Shown: positions 34,801-44,916 of the stretch, piece by piece
How the letters are laid out: every line of letters begins with the position of its first letter
Position numbering within the stretch: position 1 is the first letter of the stretch
Assembly: GCA_002811675.1 (NCBI GenBank)
Contig: PDIM01010326.1
Location: forward strand, 1 to 64,000
Direction: 5' to 3'
Length of the DNA: 64,000 nucleotides
DNA from: Ichthyosporea sp. XGB-2017a
Taxonomy: Eukaryota; Opisthokonta; Ichthyosporea
Notes under the pieces: generated by a model
The model's input: the letters and a program-made list of their open reading frames with translations, nothing else
What the model was told of the DNA's origin: nothing
Database searches by the model: none
Translations under genes and position numbers: made by a program

Positions 34801-36476
34801 TTGGCCAACCGCAGTGTGGGGCTACTTGCAAGCCTGGATATAGTGTTGTTCAAGGGGTATGCGTCAAAGATTACTGCTCTAGTAATGTTTGTGGTGAATT
34901 TACAGAAACGTGCTCAAATACTCTGGACGGATATACATGTACATGTGAGTCCAACTATGTTTTTCTGGGAGGAACCTGTATTTACAATCAATGCGAAGAG
35001 AATGGGTGTGGACTTCATTTTGAATGTATCCCGACAGAGGACGGTGTAGCATGTCCAAATGCATGTATGCCTGGATATGTGTACGTAAACGGTGAATGTA
35101 AAATTGATGCTTGTAGTGATGTATATGGCTCTTGTCCGGAAAATAGTCGGTGTATTGCTGACAAAAACAATGAGCGCGAATGCATTTGTTATTCTGATTT
35201 TATCCCCGTACAAATTAAAGGCAAATTGAGATGCATTGAGAACAAATGCAAAACCGATTCTTCAATTTGCGATCCTAACGCGGAATGCAGCCAAGACAAA
35301 TTTACAGTAACTTGTCGTTGCGTATCTCCCTATGTGGGAAATGGAACACATTGCGAGCTTGCTGCATGTAATGCGACGTCTTGTCCCCAAAACTCAACAT
35401 GCGATACCTCCCAGGCCAACAGGGGTTGCCTGTGCAAAGATAATTATACGCGCAATGTAGAAAATGGCAATTGTACTTTAATTGTCCCTTGTGACCCTTT
35501 TAAAAGCGAGAGCTGTGAAAACAAAAATGCCGTCTGCATTGATTTTGATGGTGTAAATGGTTTTAGATGTGTAGAGTATGGCACCATCTACGATTCATCT
35601 TTGAGTAATGCAAATTACCTTCTCTTGAGAGGTAATAATGTAATTGGAAAAAATGTTACCATTGGATTAAACGTAACATTCGGGAAATATGCAAGTGTAG
35701 GGTACAATTCTTCTATTCGTGATTTTGTTGAGCTTGAACAGGCATCCGTTGTTCAAACTTCGGCTGTAATGAGCAATTTTTCAAAGCTTGGTCAAGGGTC
35801 CATGCTAATGGACAAATCTTTTATTGACAAGTTTTCGTCCATTTCAAAGCGAGTATCAATTGGTGCGCATACAATAATCGGTGCCAATACAACAATACGT
35901 TCTGATACCGTTATTTCGTCGAATAATAGTATCGGGTATGGCTTTCATGCAGGTGAGCGATGTAAGCTTGGTAAAAACATTGTTATCAAGAACAATACAT
36001 ATTTGAATGGAAATGTAACTGTTGCAGATAATGTAACTTTGGAAAGAGGGGTTACGGTTTCTGAAGGCGCCACGGTACCAGCAAATACTGTTGTGGGCGA
36101 GGATGAAACATACCCCCGTGTAATTCCCACGAGTAGCACAGCCACACCTACCTTTACACCAACTGGTGGAGGCCTGCCAGATAGTGAAGATTCATCTGGT
36201 GATAACACGGACCTCGTGATTGGAATCAGCGTTGGTATTGGGTCCGCTCTTATAATCATTACAGGTCTAGGTATACTTTTGATGCGAAAATATCGACGCG
36301 ACAAGGTGACCAAAGATTTGCTTGCTTATGATTCTTCTGGAGAGTATTCCGCCGGCAGCAGCTCCAATGGGCATCGACGAACTAGTCAGCAGAGCCGGAA
36401 AGGATCTAGCATTGACTCGGGGCTGTCGAATCCAGAGATGAACTTTGAGCTTCCAAGCCGCATCGCTATTCACTAA
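31809..36476 (+). CDS. Giant EGF-repeat type I membrane protein with a hexapeptide-repeat beta-helix
   Basis: A single exon. I choose ATG 31809 because it gives a signal peptide (MSQLRWLVLVIQIIYVLAEV) and 1555 residues; ATG 31764 would add 15. Residues ~50-1260 are about thirty EGF-like modules of the form CxxNNGGCxxNxxC...CxCxxGY, alternating two subtypes and rich in N-glycosylation sites. Residues 1278-1433 are 26 consecutive hexapeptides such as VIGKNV TIGLNV TFGKYA in unbroken register, the signature of a left-handed parallel beta-helix. A Thr/Pro linker, a membrane helix (1469-1493, LVIGISVGIGSALIIITGLG) and a ~62-residue Ser-rich basic tail follow. Everything but the tail is extracellular or luminal. 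Adhesion or receptor function is inference. AATAAA follows near 36631. It converges on RAD17 with 186 bp between stops. Confidence 0.92.
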   Translation: MSQLRWLVLVIQIIYVLAEVGLSEKERVLGVAGAEVGLTGVSGSGPTEVWGRTCGVANGGCSLNAGCVELSGKDAFNSSVVVCSCLPGFVGNGLSCWPDLCSAYGEEGTACSNGIGSPGVFCRNVDFKRNTIECVCSDVSNPNCNVTCGSGFYQESSKNSSVGNSSAVCGLSICNSSSNGGCPESFSCENKSPGSVACSGKELPESSTFSCQKGYFSDPVSKACAKDFCAINNGGCAENALCEYELSEEGIVKHTCSCLDGFFGNGTFCEPDPCLNSTTRKCLPGETCRVNADGKQTCSACRQGYVDIGSKCVVDLCETFIPKSEQGACSHATACKVTGVESVQCTCDEGYTQIGNVCMEAKCKVNNGGCGKNTTCLYSATGDVLCGKNCSAGLVKTGDVCYSDTCNGQSGFGDCGSNSTSCSIGISGSAECACDSGYTQWRECAKSGCNSTSCQKSEFCYSMEPRQGISFETVVCSACESGFISVDGKCVEDVCAVNGGLGSCGSGAERCEVDSTGMASCVCLSGYIAVNDTCIEDPCWASNGGCGNYTECKVNMINMTSECGNCTEGYVSINGTCSVDLCFANSGIGPCGVNSSDCSMLEGSVQCVCKKGYIESYDGRCIQDLCESKNGGCGDHILCNTLSNPLFPFGFVSCSLNCDKGFVKVDGICYEDLCSVANSTVTTCGVGALSCDIVSDGLKSCKCNDTSVVINGVCEYNKCLTNNGGCPDNNLCTIDAQNYTTVCGECKPGYVNVDDQCLEDSCKWSEDGSTSVCGTVGIDAKSCVVQPSGMPLCECEQMYISINNTCVFDECAVDNGGCEQNWSCEMNVTGVNCPSCIENYAQVGEECFFDLCSSSVDICGINSTSCVVVGDQNVTCGCDEGFVQVGNVCLFDYCAIDNAGCGVNAECTLESDGPGFSCGNCLPGYVNASGSCVVDICKSDSTGEDPCGAFSQGCTVVSNNSVQCDCVSGFTQIGNTCKVDLCAIEGSCFNRTCALDQFGQPQCGATCKPGYSVVQGVCVKDYCSSNVCGEFTETCSNTLDGYTCTCESNYVFLGGTCIYNQCEENGCGLHFECIPTEDGVACPNACMPGYVYVNGECKIDACSDVYGSCPENSRCIADKNNERECICYSDFIPVQIKGKLRCIENKCKTDSSICDPNAECSQDKFTVTCRCVSPYVGNGTHCELAACNATSCPQNSTCDTSQANRGCLCKDNYTRNVENGNCTLIVPCDPFKSESCENKNAVCIDFDGVNGFRCVEYGTIYDSSLSNANYLLLRGNNVIGKNVTIGLNVTFGKYASVGYNSSIRDFVELEQASVVQTSAVMSNFSKLGQGSMLMDKSFIDKFSSISKRVSIGAHTIIGANTTIRSDTVISSNNSIGYGFHAGERCKLGKNIVIKNNTYLNGNVTVADNVTLERGVTVSEGATVPANTVVGEDETYPRVIPTSSTATPTFTPTGGGLPDSEDSSGDNTDLVIGISVGIGSALIIITGLGILLMRKYRRDKVTKDLLAYDSSGEYSAGSSSNGHRRTSQQSRKGSSIDSGLSNPEMNFELPSRIAIH

Positions 36477-36662
36477 TGCGACGAAAGGGAACTTACTAGG
36501 AGTGCCATTTTCGATAGTGGCTTATTTGTGAAGGAACATTCTTTTTTTTGATGTGCCTATATTTTAGACCTCTCAATTATATAATCATACATACACCCTG
36601 TTTCTGCTGTAAACTGGGGTGCTAACAATTCAATAAACATACATAGTAAACTCTAATTGTTT

Positions 36663-38720
36663 TTATTCCTCGATTGGGTCATCTTCGAGTTCATGTGTCC
36701 CTTCAGAATTCAATGATGGTGGTATCATATTGTTGGTTAAAAGTGCCCGTGAGATTGACAAGTCTGGTATGTCCGGTGGAGCCCCAGTTTTCGAGCTAAG
36801 TACATCATTTACAGCCTTTTGGCGCCCTCGAAAGGAGCTGAGAGGGACGATAGAAGAGAGGTAAAGTGAGAGCGGAGATGAATGGCATTTTAGTCGATTG
36901 ATGATGTACGCAAAGGGGAGAGTAAGTTCACACAAAATACTTAGAGAATTGTCTGCAAAGGTCAAGGAATTATCTTCCATTTTAAGGCATTTAACACTCT
37001 CTAAAGCGGTTTTCGAATCAGCTACAACTGCGAAGTACTCTGGCTTTCGAAGGGACTTGTAAACATGGTGACTACCGGCACTATCAATAGACCTGAAAAG
37101 CATCAACGATCTGCACACTAAATGGCCAGCATATTCATCAGCAAATCCGTGGGTTCTATAATCGGAATTCATCATTTCGGCGTCGCTCAGATATTCTGCA
37201 ATACGAGCAACTCGGTCCAAGTCGTCATCGCTTCCGGATGAGAAAAAGTCCAAATAATTTTCATGTAGAAACAGTTGAAAGGTTGAAGGAGTCAATGTCA
37301 CTTTGTCCAAAATTTCTTCTGTTTTCGTTATTGTGGGAGAACGGTGATACTCCTTCAGAGAGTCTGGAAGCTTAAAACCTTCCATTTTGGCAGGAGGGCA
37401 CTCCTCGCGTTTGCAATAAAGAACTTTGCCTAGCGCTCTGAATAGTAGAAAGCCCGCGTCTCTTCCAAATGAAATGTCACCTCCTTTTCGCTCAGATACA
37501 TATTCTAGTGGGTTGGCGTTTCTTTTCCTTTTAGTAGACTTTGGAATGCCCACGGTCGAACTTCCGTGACCCTCCAATGGTAATGTCAAAGAGTCAAACT
37601 GCAATATATTGATTGCGTTTCGAATATCGCCACCACAGAGATCAGCAACCCGTTCTATATTACCCTTTGACAGCGGAAGTGTTCGTCTTGGCCTGCATTC
37701 TAGTTCATTTGCCATAATTTTGCTGAGCGCTTTTACCAAAATTGTTTTTGCGATGGGATTAAAACGAACTGTAGCAACACTTTCGGAAAATATTGAAGCC
37801 AAGTTAGCAGGGGAGAAGATACGATTGAGAGTTGAATATCCGTCTGATGTGTGGGTAAAATCAGAAATGATGAATACGAGAGGGCAGTTTCCTTTTCTCA
37901 GGTAGTCTTCAATAATCGCTCGAAGCTTATCTCGACTGGCAAAAGAATCTTTAAAGTATGGCAAATCTTCAGCAAGAATCACCCGCTTTCGTCTACTTGT
38001 ATTCTTATCAAAAACGTTTCTCGGCTTCTCACTTAGGTCCATAAGGCTGGAGTATTTTTCACATCTGAAGAGAAACTTTTCAAATTTCTGTAAAGCAGAG
38101 GTTGTCCACTCCTTTTTCTTTTCCTCTAATTCATTAGAAAATTTAGCATTGGCAAAGTTTCTTTCTTCTTGCACGGGGCTTACCCACTCACAAATATCAA
38201 AGTTCATATTCTTTGATAGCACATTCATCACAGCTGTTTTCCCACATCCCGCAGGTCCTGTCAGAAGTATTATCTTTGGTCCCTTTCTACCATTGGTATG
38301 GCCCCTCTGGTTTTTGAAGTACTGAAAGGATTGCTCTATGGTATTTCTTACATCAGCCACCTTTTTGGCATGGACTGCAAGGTCCTGCACACTGGTCGGC
38401 TTGTATTTGTCAATCCACAGTTCGTTTTCCACAGATCCCTCATTTACTTCCCCAAGTGGTCCTTTCGTCGGTCCTTTGTCCTTCTGTGAAGAGGACAGCC
38501 ACGAAGTGATGGGTCTACAGCATAAGGATGGATTCGCTTTAACCTCAGTTGATTTAGTGGGTTGTTTTTGAGAGCCTGAGGCCACAAACATCTCTTCTTC
38601 TTGAAAGTCATCGAAATCATCATAATCATCAAAGTCGTCGTGGTCTATTGTTATTGCATCTTTGAGTGAAGATCCAGCACGAGGCAAGTTTTTGGCAAGG
38701 AGAGGCTTTGGTTGAGGCAT
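36663..38720 (-). CDS. RAD17: Checkpoint clamp loader RAD17 (Rad24 family AAA+ ATPase)
   Basis: A single exon of 685 residues from ATG 38720; the frame is open six codons further upstream but without an ATG. RAD17 replaces RFC1 in the clamp loader that places the 9-1-1 ring on damaged DNA and triggers ATR signalling, in the nucleus. The family entry motif ELWIDKYKPTSVQDLAVH precedes Walker A GPAGCGKT (155-162). CEWVSPV follows it, as in animal RAD17. VILAEDLPYF matches the Walker B region, and the RFC-like sensor part GGDIRNAINILQF lies further on. The N-terminus holds a highly acidic run (DDFDDYDDFDDF), and the C-terminus ends in DDPIEE, compatible with an acidic tail for 9-1-1 or RPA contact. 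It is divergent from DHX16 across a minisatellite spacer. Confidence 0.92.
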   Translation of the reverse strand: MPQPKPLLAKNLPRAGSSLKDAITIDHDDFDDYDDFDDFQEEEMFVASGSQKQPTKSTEVKANPSLCCRPITSWLSSSQKDKGPTKGPLGEVNEGSVENELWIDKYKPTSVQDLAVHAKKVADVRNTIEQSFQYFKNQRGHTNGRKGPKIILLTGPAGCGKTAVMNVLSKNMNFDICEWVSPVQEERNFANAKFSNELEEKKKEWTTSALQKFEKFLFRCEKYSSLMDLSEKPRNVFDKNTSRRKRVILAEDLPYFKDSFASRDKLRAIIEDYLRKGNCPLVFIISDFTHTSDGYSTLNRIFSPANLASIFSESVATVRFNPIAKTILVKALSKIMANELECRPRRTLPLSKGNIERVADLCGGDIRNAINILQFDSLTLPLEGHGSSTVGIPKSTKRKRNANPLEYVSERKGGDISFGRDAGFLLFRALGKVLYCKREECPPAKMEGFKLPDSLKEYHRSPTITKTEEILDKVTLTPSTFQLFLHENYLDFFSSGSDDDLDRVARIAEYLSDAEMMNSDYRTHGFADEYAGHLVCRSLMLFRSIDSAGSHHVYKSLRKPEYFAVVADSKTALESVKCLKMEDNSLTFADNSLSILCELTLPFAYIINRLKCHSSPLSLYLSSIVPLSSFRGRQKAVNDVLSSKTGAPPDIPDLSISRALLTNNMIPPSLNSEGTHELEDDPIEE

Positions 38721-39455
38721 ATTTTGGTTATCAGGCAAGTCTACAATGACACATTGTGTGTGTGGGGGGATGAGAGGCCAGTGTTGTGTGGAGGGAGATT
38801 CCTAATAGTCAGAGAGAGAGAGTCTAGTGTATATGGGAGGAGTCAGTTGGTTGGTTGAGTGGATCTTCCTTTGGTGCAGCAGGAGGGAGTGAGGGATTGG
38901 TTGGGCTGGTGGGGTATAGAAAGAAGAAGAAGAAGAAGAAGAAGGAGGAGGAGGAGGAATGCAGTGTGCACTGGGGGGGGCAGCTGATAGAGGAGGGGTA
39001 GGGGTAGGGGTATAATATAGCCAGGGAGGAGGAGGAGTGTGGATTGGTGTGTTTGTGTTGCTTGATTATCACAGACAAGGGAGGAGGAGGAGTGTGGATT
39101 GGTGTGTTTGTGTTGCTTGATTATCACAGACAAGGGAGGAGGAGGAGTGTGGATTGGTGTGTTTGTGTTGCTTGATTATCACAGACAAGGGAGGAGGAGG
39201 AGTGTGGATTGGTGTGTTTGTGTTGCCTGATTATCACAGACAAGGGAGGAGGAGGAGTGTGGATTGGTGTGTTTGTGTTGCTTGATTATCACAGACAAGG
39301 GAGGAGGAGGAGTGTGGATTGGTGTGTTTGTGTTGCTTGATTATCACAGACAAGGGAGGAGGAGGAGTGTGGATTGGTGTGTTTGTGTTGCTTGATTATC
39401 ACAGACAAGGGAGGAGGAGTGTTGTGTGTGGTGGTGAGGTGTGTGGGGAGGTATT
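38721..39455. promoter_or_regulatory. Divergent promoter of RAD17 and DHX16
   Basis: About 735 bp between two start codons. From left to right: a GAA/GGA microsatellite (about 38919-38959), a G-run, AGGGGTAGGGGTAGGGGTA (38993-39011) resembling telomere repeat, TATAATATA (about 39011-39019), then seven copies of a 55-bp unit. Shared control of both genes is inferred from the spacing. Confidence 0.5.
39024..39418. repeat. 55-bp minisatellite, seven copies plus a partial eighth
   Basis: Units start at 39024, 39079, 39134, 39189, 39244, 39299 and 39354, exactly 55 bp apart, with a broken copy from 39409. Each begins GGGAGGAGGAGGAGTGTGG and ends in TTATCACAGACAA. The copies are identical except for one T-to-C change in the fourth (TTGCCTGA). 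The unit is not a multiple of three. It ends about 40 bp before the DHX16 start codon, so it lies in the promoter or 5' leader. The homogeneity indicates recent expansion or ongoing correction. Confidence 0.95.
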
Positions 39456-42242
39456 ATGGGTGAGGGAGAGAAGGATCGAGAGAGGGAGGAGGAGAGGAGA
39501 CGGAGGGAAGATATAGAAGAGAGAGATGCTTTTGCTAAACGATTGAATGAAAAAGATGCTGCAAAGACGATAAGGCTGGGGGACGATGGTCGGGGAAAGC
39601 GCAAATCGCGAGGGGAAAGGGCCGAATTATCGGTAGAGGAGTTGCGAATCAAATCGCGGCAAACATATTTGTCTTCGAGAAAGGAAAAGAAATTGAAGGA
39701 GCTTAAAGATGAGATTGAAGATGAAGAATATTTATTTGGGGGAGACGAGGAAGCCCTGACAAAGGCCGAGAAGCTGGAGCTACTGAAGAAGAAAGAAATT
39801 CTCAAACTTGCCAAAGCCCATGAAGAGGCGCAAGAGATGGAACATGTTGAGCGATATGTCATGCCAGATACGTACATGACCGAGGATGGAAAGCTTGATG
39901 TGTCAAAGAGAGATACTCTTGTGCAGCAACGTTATGATAGTCGCAAGGATAAGCACGAAAAGAAGTATGCAAGTGAGCAAGCGGCGTGGGAGGAAGAGCA
40001 ATTAAAAAAGGCAAAGCTAAAGTTTGGTTCAAAAGTTACCAAACTCAAGCGGAATGAGCAACTTGTTATGGAAGAAGAAGCGAGTGGGGAGAAAGAGTAC
40101 GACTTTGTTGCTGATGAGACAATCGATTTTGTAGTTGCAGATGCTCTTTTGGGGTCTGAGAAGGAAGCGCGAGAGAAAAATGTCAATTATGAAGAAAAAC
40201 TAAAAGAGGCCAAGAAAATGAGCATTCAAGAAGTTCGCCGTAGCTTACCCATATACCCGTACCGTGAAGAGTTACTGAAGGCTGTTGAGGAGAACCAAAT
40301 TATAGTTATTGTGGGTGAAACAGGGTCTGGGAAGACCACACAAATTATGCAGTATCTGCACGAAGATGGCTATTCAGGGGAGGGGAGTCGTAGTGGGTAC
40401 TGCGAAGCACAAGGTGGTGAGGACGAAAGAAATGGGAAGAAGAGAAAAGTTCTTAAAAGGATTGGATGCACACAACCGCGTCGAGTTGCGGCGATGAGTG
40501 TTGCCAGTCGTGTGGCTGATGAAATGGGTTGCAAGTTGGGACATGAGGTCGGATATGCCATTCGCTTTGAAGACTGCACGTCGGAAAAAACAGTTGTAAA
40601 ATATATGACGGATGGGATGCTTTTAAGGGAATTTTTGAATGAGCCTGATCTTAATTCATACAGCTGCCTTATGATTGATGAAGCTCATGAGCGCACATTG
40701 CACACCGATATTCTTTTTGGACTTGTCAAGGATATAGCAAAGTACAGGCCAGATCTCAAGCTTCTTATATCTAGTGCAACTCTGGATGCAGAAAAGTTTT
40801 CGGCCTATTTTGATAATGCACCGATATTCAACATCCCCGGAAGGCGATACCCTGTTGATATATTTTACACAAAAGCCCCAGAAGCGGATTATTTGGATGC
40901 TGTGGTTGTCACTGTTCTTCAGATCCATGTCACGCAGCCTTTGGGTGACATTTTAGTTTTCTTAACTGGGCAAGAAGAAATAGAAATGGCCGAAGAGCAG
41001 ATAAAAGAAAGGGTGAAAAGGCTGGGCAACAAAGCGGCAGAGCTTCTTGTATTACCGATTTATGCCAATCTGCCCTCTGATATGCAAAGCAAAATATTTG
41101 AACCCACCCCAGCTGGTGCTAGAAAGGTTGTATTGGCAACAAATATCGCAGAAACTTCCTTGACTATTGATGGTATTATTTACGTCATTGACCCTGGGTT
41201 CTCAAAACAAACTAGCTATAATCCAAGAACTGGATTGGAATCACTTATTGTCACCCCTGTTTCAAAAGCTTCTGCCCAACAGCGAGCTGGAAGGGCGGGT
41301 CGTGTAGCACCGGGCAAGTGCTTTCGGTTGTACACCGCTTGGGCCTTCCAAAATGAGCTTGAAGACAACACAGTCCCCGAGATTCAGAGGACGAATTTGG
41401 GAAGTGTTGTTTTAATGCTGAAAAGTCTCGGGATTAACGATTTAATTCATTTTGATTTTATGGACCCTCCTCCGGCAGAGACACTAATTCGGGCCTTTGA
41501 GCAGCTGTACGCCCTTGGGGGACTTAATGACCAGGGAGAATTGACAAAGTTAGGTAGGCGTATGGCAGAGTTTCCTGTTGATCCAATGCTTTCCAAGACT
41601 ATTATTTCTGCTGAAAAATATAAATGCGTTGAGGAAATTCTTTCTATTGTGGCCATGCTAGGTGTGGGAAGCTCCTTATTTTTCCGACCAAAAGAAAAAC
41701 AAGTGCACGCAGACAATGCTCGGCTAAACATGATCAGGCCTGGTGGAGATCATTTGACCCTCCTGAACGTTTGGAACCAGTGGGTAGAGGCCGGTCATTC
41801 GACATCGTGGTGCTTTGAAAATTTTATTCAGTACAGATCAATGAATCGAGCTCGGGATGTTCGTGAGCAACTTGTTGGTTTGCTGGAGAGGGTAGAAATA
41901 GTATCATCATCAAGCCCTGATAATGTGGTGAACATTCAAAAGTGCATTACCTCAGGGTTCTTTTATCACACTGCCCGTTTATCGAAAACGGGGGGTTATA
42001 AAACCATAAAGAACCCTCAGGAAGTGAACATACATCCGAGCAGCTCTCTGTTTGAAGAAAAGCCGCGATGGCTAATATACCACGAGCTTGTTCTGACAAG
42101 TAAAAAATTTATGCGAAATGTGATTCAAATCCAACCTTCATGGTTAATGGAAGTTGCTCCACATTACTACAAAGAAAAAGAACTTGAAGATAGCTCTTCG
42201 AGGAAAATGCCAAAAGTGGCTGGAAAAGCATCGGCAAGGTGA
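39456..42242 (+). CDS. DHX16: Pre-mRNA-splicing DEAH-box helicase DHX16/Prp2
   Basis: A single exon of 928 residues from ATG 39456. It is a spliceosomal RNA helicase that uses ATP to remodel the B-act complex before the first splicing step. The N-terminal ~240 residues are charged and helical. Motif I is GETGSGKT at 287-294, Ia is [12 protein letters not shown] is DEAH at 408-411, III is SAT, then [19 protein letters not shown] and QRAGRAGR. The C-terminal winged-helix, ratchet and OB regions follow (LPVDPMLSK-like block, [19 protein letters not shown]). [14 protein letters not shown] and [15 protein letters not shown] match DHX16 better than DHX8/38/15. It is shorter than human (1041) at the N-terminus. 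About 27 extra residues, rich in Gly and Lys, lie between motifs I and Ia. Confidence 0.95.
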   Translation: MGEGEKDREREEERRRREDIEERDAFAKRLNEKDAAKTIRLGDDGRGKRKSRGERAELSVEELRIKSRQTYLSSRKEKKLKELKDEIEDEEYLFGGDEEALTKAEKLELLKKKEILKLAKAHEEAQEMEHVERYVMPDTYMTEDGKLDVSKRDTLVQQRYDSRKDKHEKKYASEQAAWEEEQLKKAKLKFGSKVTKLKRNEQLVMEEEASGEKEYDFVADETIDFVVADALLGSEKEAREKNVNYEEKLKEAKKMSIQEVRRSLPIYPYREELLKAVEENQIIVIVGETGSGKTTQIMQYLHEDGYSGEGSRSGYCEAQGGEDERNGKKRKVLKRIGCTQPRRVAAMSVASRVADEMGCKLGHEVGYAIRFEDCTSEKTVVKYMTDGMLLREFLNEPDLNSYSCLMIDEAHERTLHTDILFGLVKDIAKYRPDLKLLISSATLDAEKFSAYFDNAPIFNIPGRRYPVDIFYTKAPEADYLDAVVVTVLQIHVTQPLGDILVFLTGQEEIEMAEEQIKERVKRLGNKAAELLVLPIYANLPSDMQSKIFEPTPAGARKVVLATNIAETSLTIDGIIYVIDPGFSKQTSYNPRTGLESLIVTPVSKASAQQRAGRAGRVAPGKCFRLYTAWAFQNELEDNTVPEIQRTNLGSVVLMLKSLGINDLIHFDFMDPPPAETLIRAFEQLYALGGLNDQGELTKLGRRMAEFPVDPMLSKTIISAEKYKCVEEILSIVAMLGVGSSLFFRPKEKQVHADNARLNMIRPGGDHLTLLNVWNQWVEAGHSTSWCFENFIQYRSMNRARDVREQLVGLLERVEIVSSSSPDNVVNIQKCITSGFFYHTARLSKTGGYKTIKNPQEVNIHPSSSLFEEKPRWLIYHELVLTSKKFMRNVIQIQPSWLMEVAPHYYKEKELEDSSSRKMPKVAGKASAR

Positions 42243-42363
42243 AAGCGCGCAAAGTGCTGAAGAATAAAATCTCAGTAGGTATTATTTAGCCATTTTCTGT
42301 TTGTTTATTTTGTACGCTTGTGTACAGATATGTTACAATTAGAGGTGTTTGTGATTTGAGGCT

Positions 42364-44916
42364 TTATCTGTCCTCATTTAGTCTTGCTATCGAGAAAGGA
42401 GTGAAAGCTATTCCAGTTCCGTCATAGAATTTGTTCTGGAATTCTACCCAGTGAAGCCGGAGGGCGTGGAGAAAAGCGGACATTCCTTCCATTATTAGCA
42501 GAACGGCAACTGTGAGTATCGCCCAAACAATAAAAGTCAAGAAAAGCACCACGGGGTTGTTCGCATTGAGTCCCCCAGTGAATACCATAGACCACAGCAC
42601 TTCCGAGAGTTGGGCATGTGCGAGTGACAGTGCCCACAGACGTAAATACGAGGCAGTATTTGATATCGCTCCAAGGCAAAACTCAATTGTATGAATGCTT
42701 TGATGGACCATAATATCACCAAAGTCGAAGTCTCCAGCTCCCTTATTAGCACAGTCTATAACCTGCCCAGTCGCTTCTTCTTCTTCAAGATAATCATTGG
42801 CAACTAAAGATGCCGCCGAACCCTTGCGCGATATGGAAATCTCTACATCGTTACTTTCTTGATGACGCAAGTACAATACAATTGGCTTTGCTAAAAGCAT
42901 CCAGGGAACACATACTAGAGCAACGCCAACCAACGCAGCTTGTACGGTGGCTTGGTGGTCAATGAGGATTTGGTCTTCTTCCACAGAGCCTGGTGAAAGA
43001 AACATGTTTATCAGGGTCAAAAGAAGACTGGGAAAAACATTACTTTCCCATAGATCGCTGCACCACTTGTAGATAATGAGAAAGCTCAAGTAACCGAAAA
43101 TGGAAAGTAGGAATAAAAGCTGAGGAATGAATTCGCATAGAATGCTAACAGTATTTCCAAAGAAAATGTGATTAGATAGCGACACAAACAGGCCAAAAGT
43201 CATTTGCATAACACCTAAAATAACAGACATTTTCATTTTAAAGGAGTTTGTAAAAGTTAACTTATTCTCAGAAATATTCCACATAGGGTCAATACCAAAT
43301 GGGTATGGGGTGCCATCAAAATCTTTTGTGGGAGAAAGATATATCGTACTAGTAGTGTTGGTGCTAGGGAGAGTCCAACTAGAACCAAATAAATCGAGTG
43401 GTACCGAGAACATATCATTGTATATTAGTCCTGTGTATATAGAGAAAATACCCATTAGAAGAATAATATATCGCCCAGTAAAAACTGTTTGAAATATTTC
43501 ATTTTTGCTCATCCTTGGTGCCAGCGGCTTCTCTTTAACAACCAAAAACAGTGCACCCAAAGTCATAAGGATCCCATGACCAATATCCCCAAACATAACA
43601 GCGAAAAGGAAGGGGAATGTTATTGTTGTGAATGGGGCAGGATTGCATTCTCTGTAAGACGCGACACCATAAGCATCCACAATGGTCTAAAATGGGGCGG
43701 TGAACTTATTCGTCGTGTGGTATGTTGGGGGCGAGCACACCGAATTCATTCGATTCAAAACACTCGGCACAGTGGAGCACGCCCTTTCGCATGCTACAAA
43801 AAGGGCATTCTGAATATCAGTCAATCCTTCAACGGGGGCCCAGCCTTCCGCGATAACACACTTTTCAGTAACATCAATACTAAAGCTATTTAAAGTGCAA
43901 TATATGGCTTTAAGGCAACTAATTTTGAAGTTCCAAACTGACAATGATTGCGCTGCACCAATAAGAATGCGCCTCCTGTATTCTTTAGTTCTTTCCAACA
44001 CCCTCTCGAGGTCGTTTAACCGCTCACTTACTTGTAAAGATCTTACCATCCTCTCCTCAGACCCACTCGGATAAGGAAATATCATTGCACCGTATCCCTG
44101 GCAGATTGCCTGAACTTTTTTTTCAATCATTTCTCCTTGAAAATAGATAAAAAATGCATTCTTTAGGCCGACTCTTCCACGATCTGCAAGGGCTTCCTCA
44201 GCGATTGGATGCACCGAAGGATGTTGCTGTATCTGACAGTCTCTGAGAAAAACATTGCCGTGACAAGCTCTCCACATTAGACGGCGAAAGCCTTCCATTT
44301 TCTCCCTCGCAATTACCCCACCAACTGTACGGACATAATCCCCGTCCCCAGGCCTTCCTCGTAGCTCGTGACCCTCTTCACCTTCAAAGTCTTCTTCGTC
44401 AGAAAGAAGTGCTGTTGTCGAGGAGTTATTAACAGGGGCCACAGGATACGGTTGTTCTCTTCCCATTCCAGGCAATGGAGAAGAATTATTTTGGACTGCA
44501 GGCGCAGATTCAAGAACAGCCTTGAGATCAACCAATCTTTCATAATCTTCAAGCATCGTTTCTTGGTTTTTGTTTGACGATAAAAGTTCTGACTCCAATT
44601 TGAAGCATATATTCTCCAACTCTTCCATATCGTCTTCCTCGGGAACAGGCTGTGTTTCTTCATCAATATCTTCTATCTCCAATCCAGCTAGGTCTACTTC
44701 AACACGAATGAGTCTTAATTTCCTCTCTAGTTCCTCACAACGACGGATTTCTTTAACAAAAGCTCTCTGAAAGGGGCTTCTTCCTTTGTTTAGGTCTATG
44801 AACTCAACCAATCCTATTTCACCCAACGCCGATACTGTGTGGAATGCAGAATCCGATTGAATGAAAAGCTGTATGAGGGTCATTTCCTCAGATCTAAAAG
44901 GTCTTTGTGAAAACAT
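42364..44916 (-). CDS. V-ATPase subunit a paralogue interrupted by one in-frame TAG (possible pseudogene)
   Basis: A continuous 851-codon frame homologous end to end to the gene at 45686-48199, except for a TAG at 43689-43687 (codon 410). The neighbour has CAG (Gln) at that place, in the conserved TNKFTAGFQ segment; here it reads TNKFTAPF-stop-TIVDAYGV. The rest looks intact: N-terminal RSEEMTLIQLFIQS, cytosolic coiled region, CHGNVF, then the eight-helix membrane half with MFGDIGHG, HQSIHTIEFCLG, SNTASYLRLWALSLAHAQLS and the conserved Arg of HALRLHWVEF. Subunit a forms the proton half-channels of the vacuolar ATPase. TTTTAG could mimic a splice acceptor, but skipping to it would delete the conserved block, and no good donor lies upstream. 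A new nonsense mutation, readthrough or a base error all fit. It converges on DHX16. Confidence 0.85.

Noticed and set aside
43687-43740. Intron ending at TTTTAG that would remove the in-frame TAG of the V-ATPase copy
   Set aside because: Any in-frame donor nearby would delete the conserved PPTYHTTNKFTAPF segment present in the paralogue, and no consensus GTAAGT/GTATGT is there.
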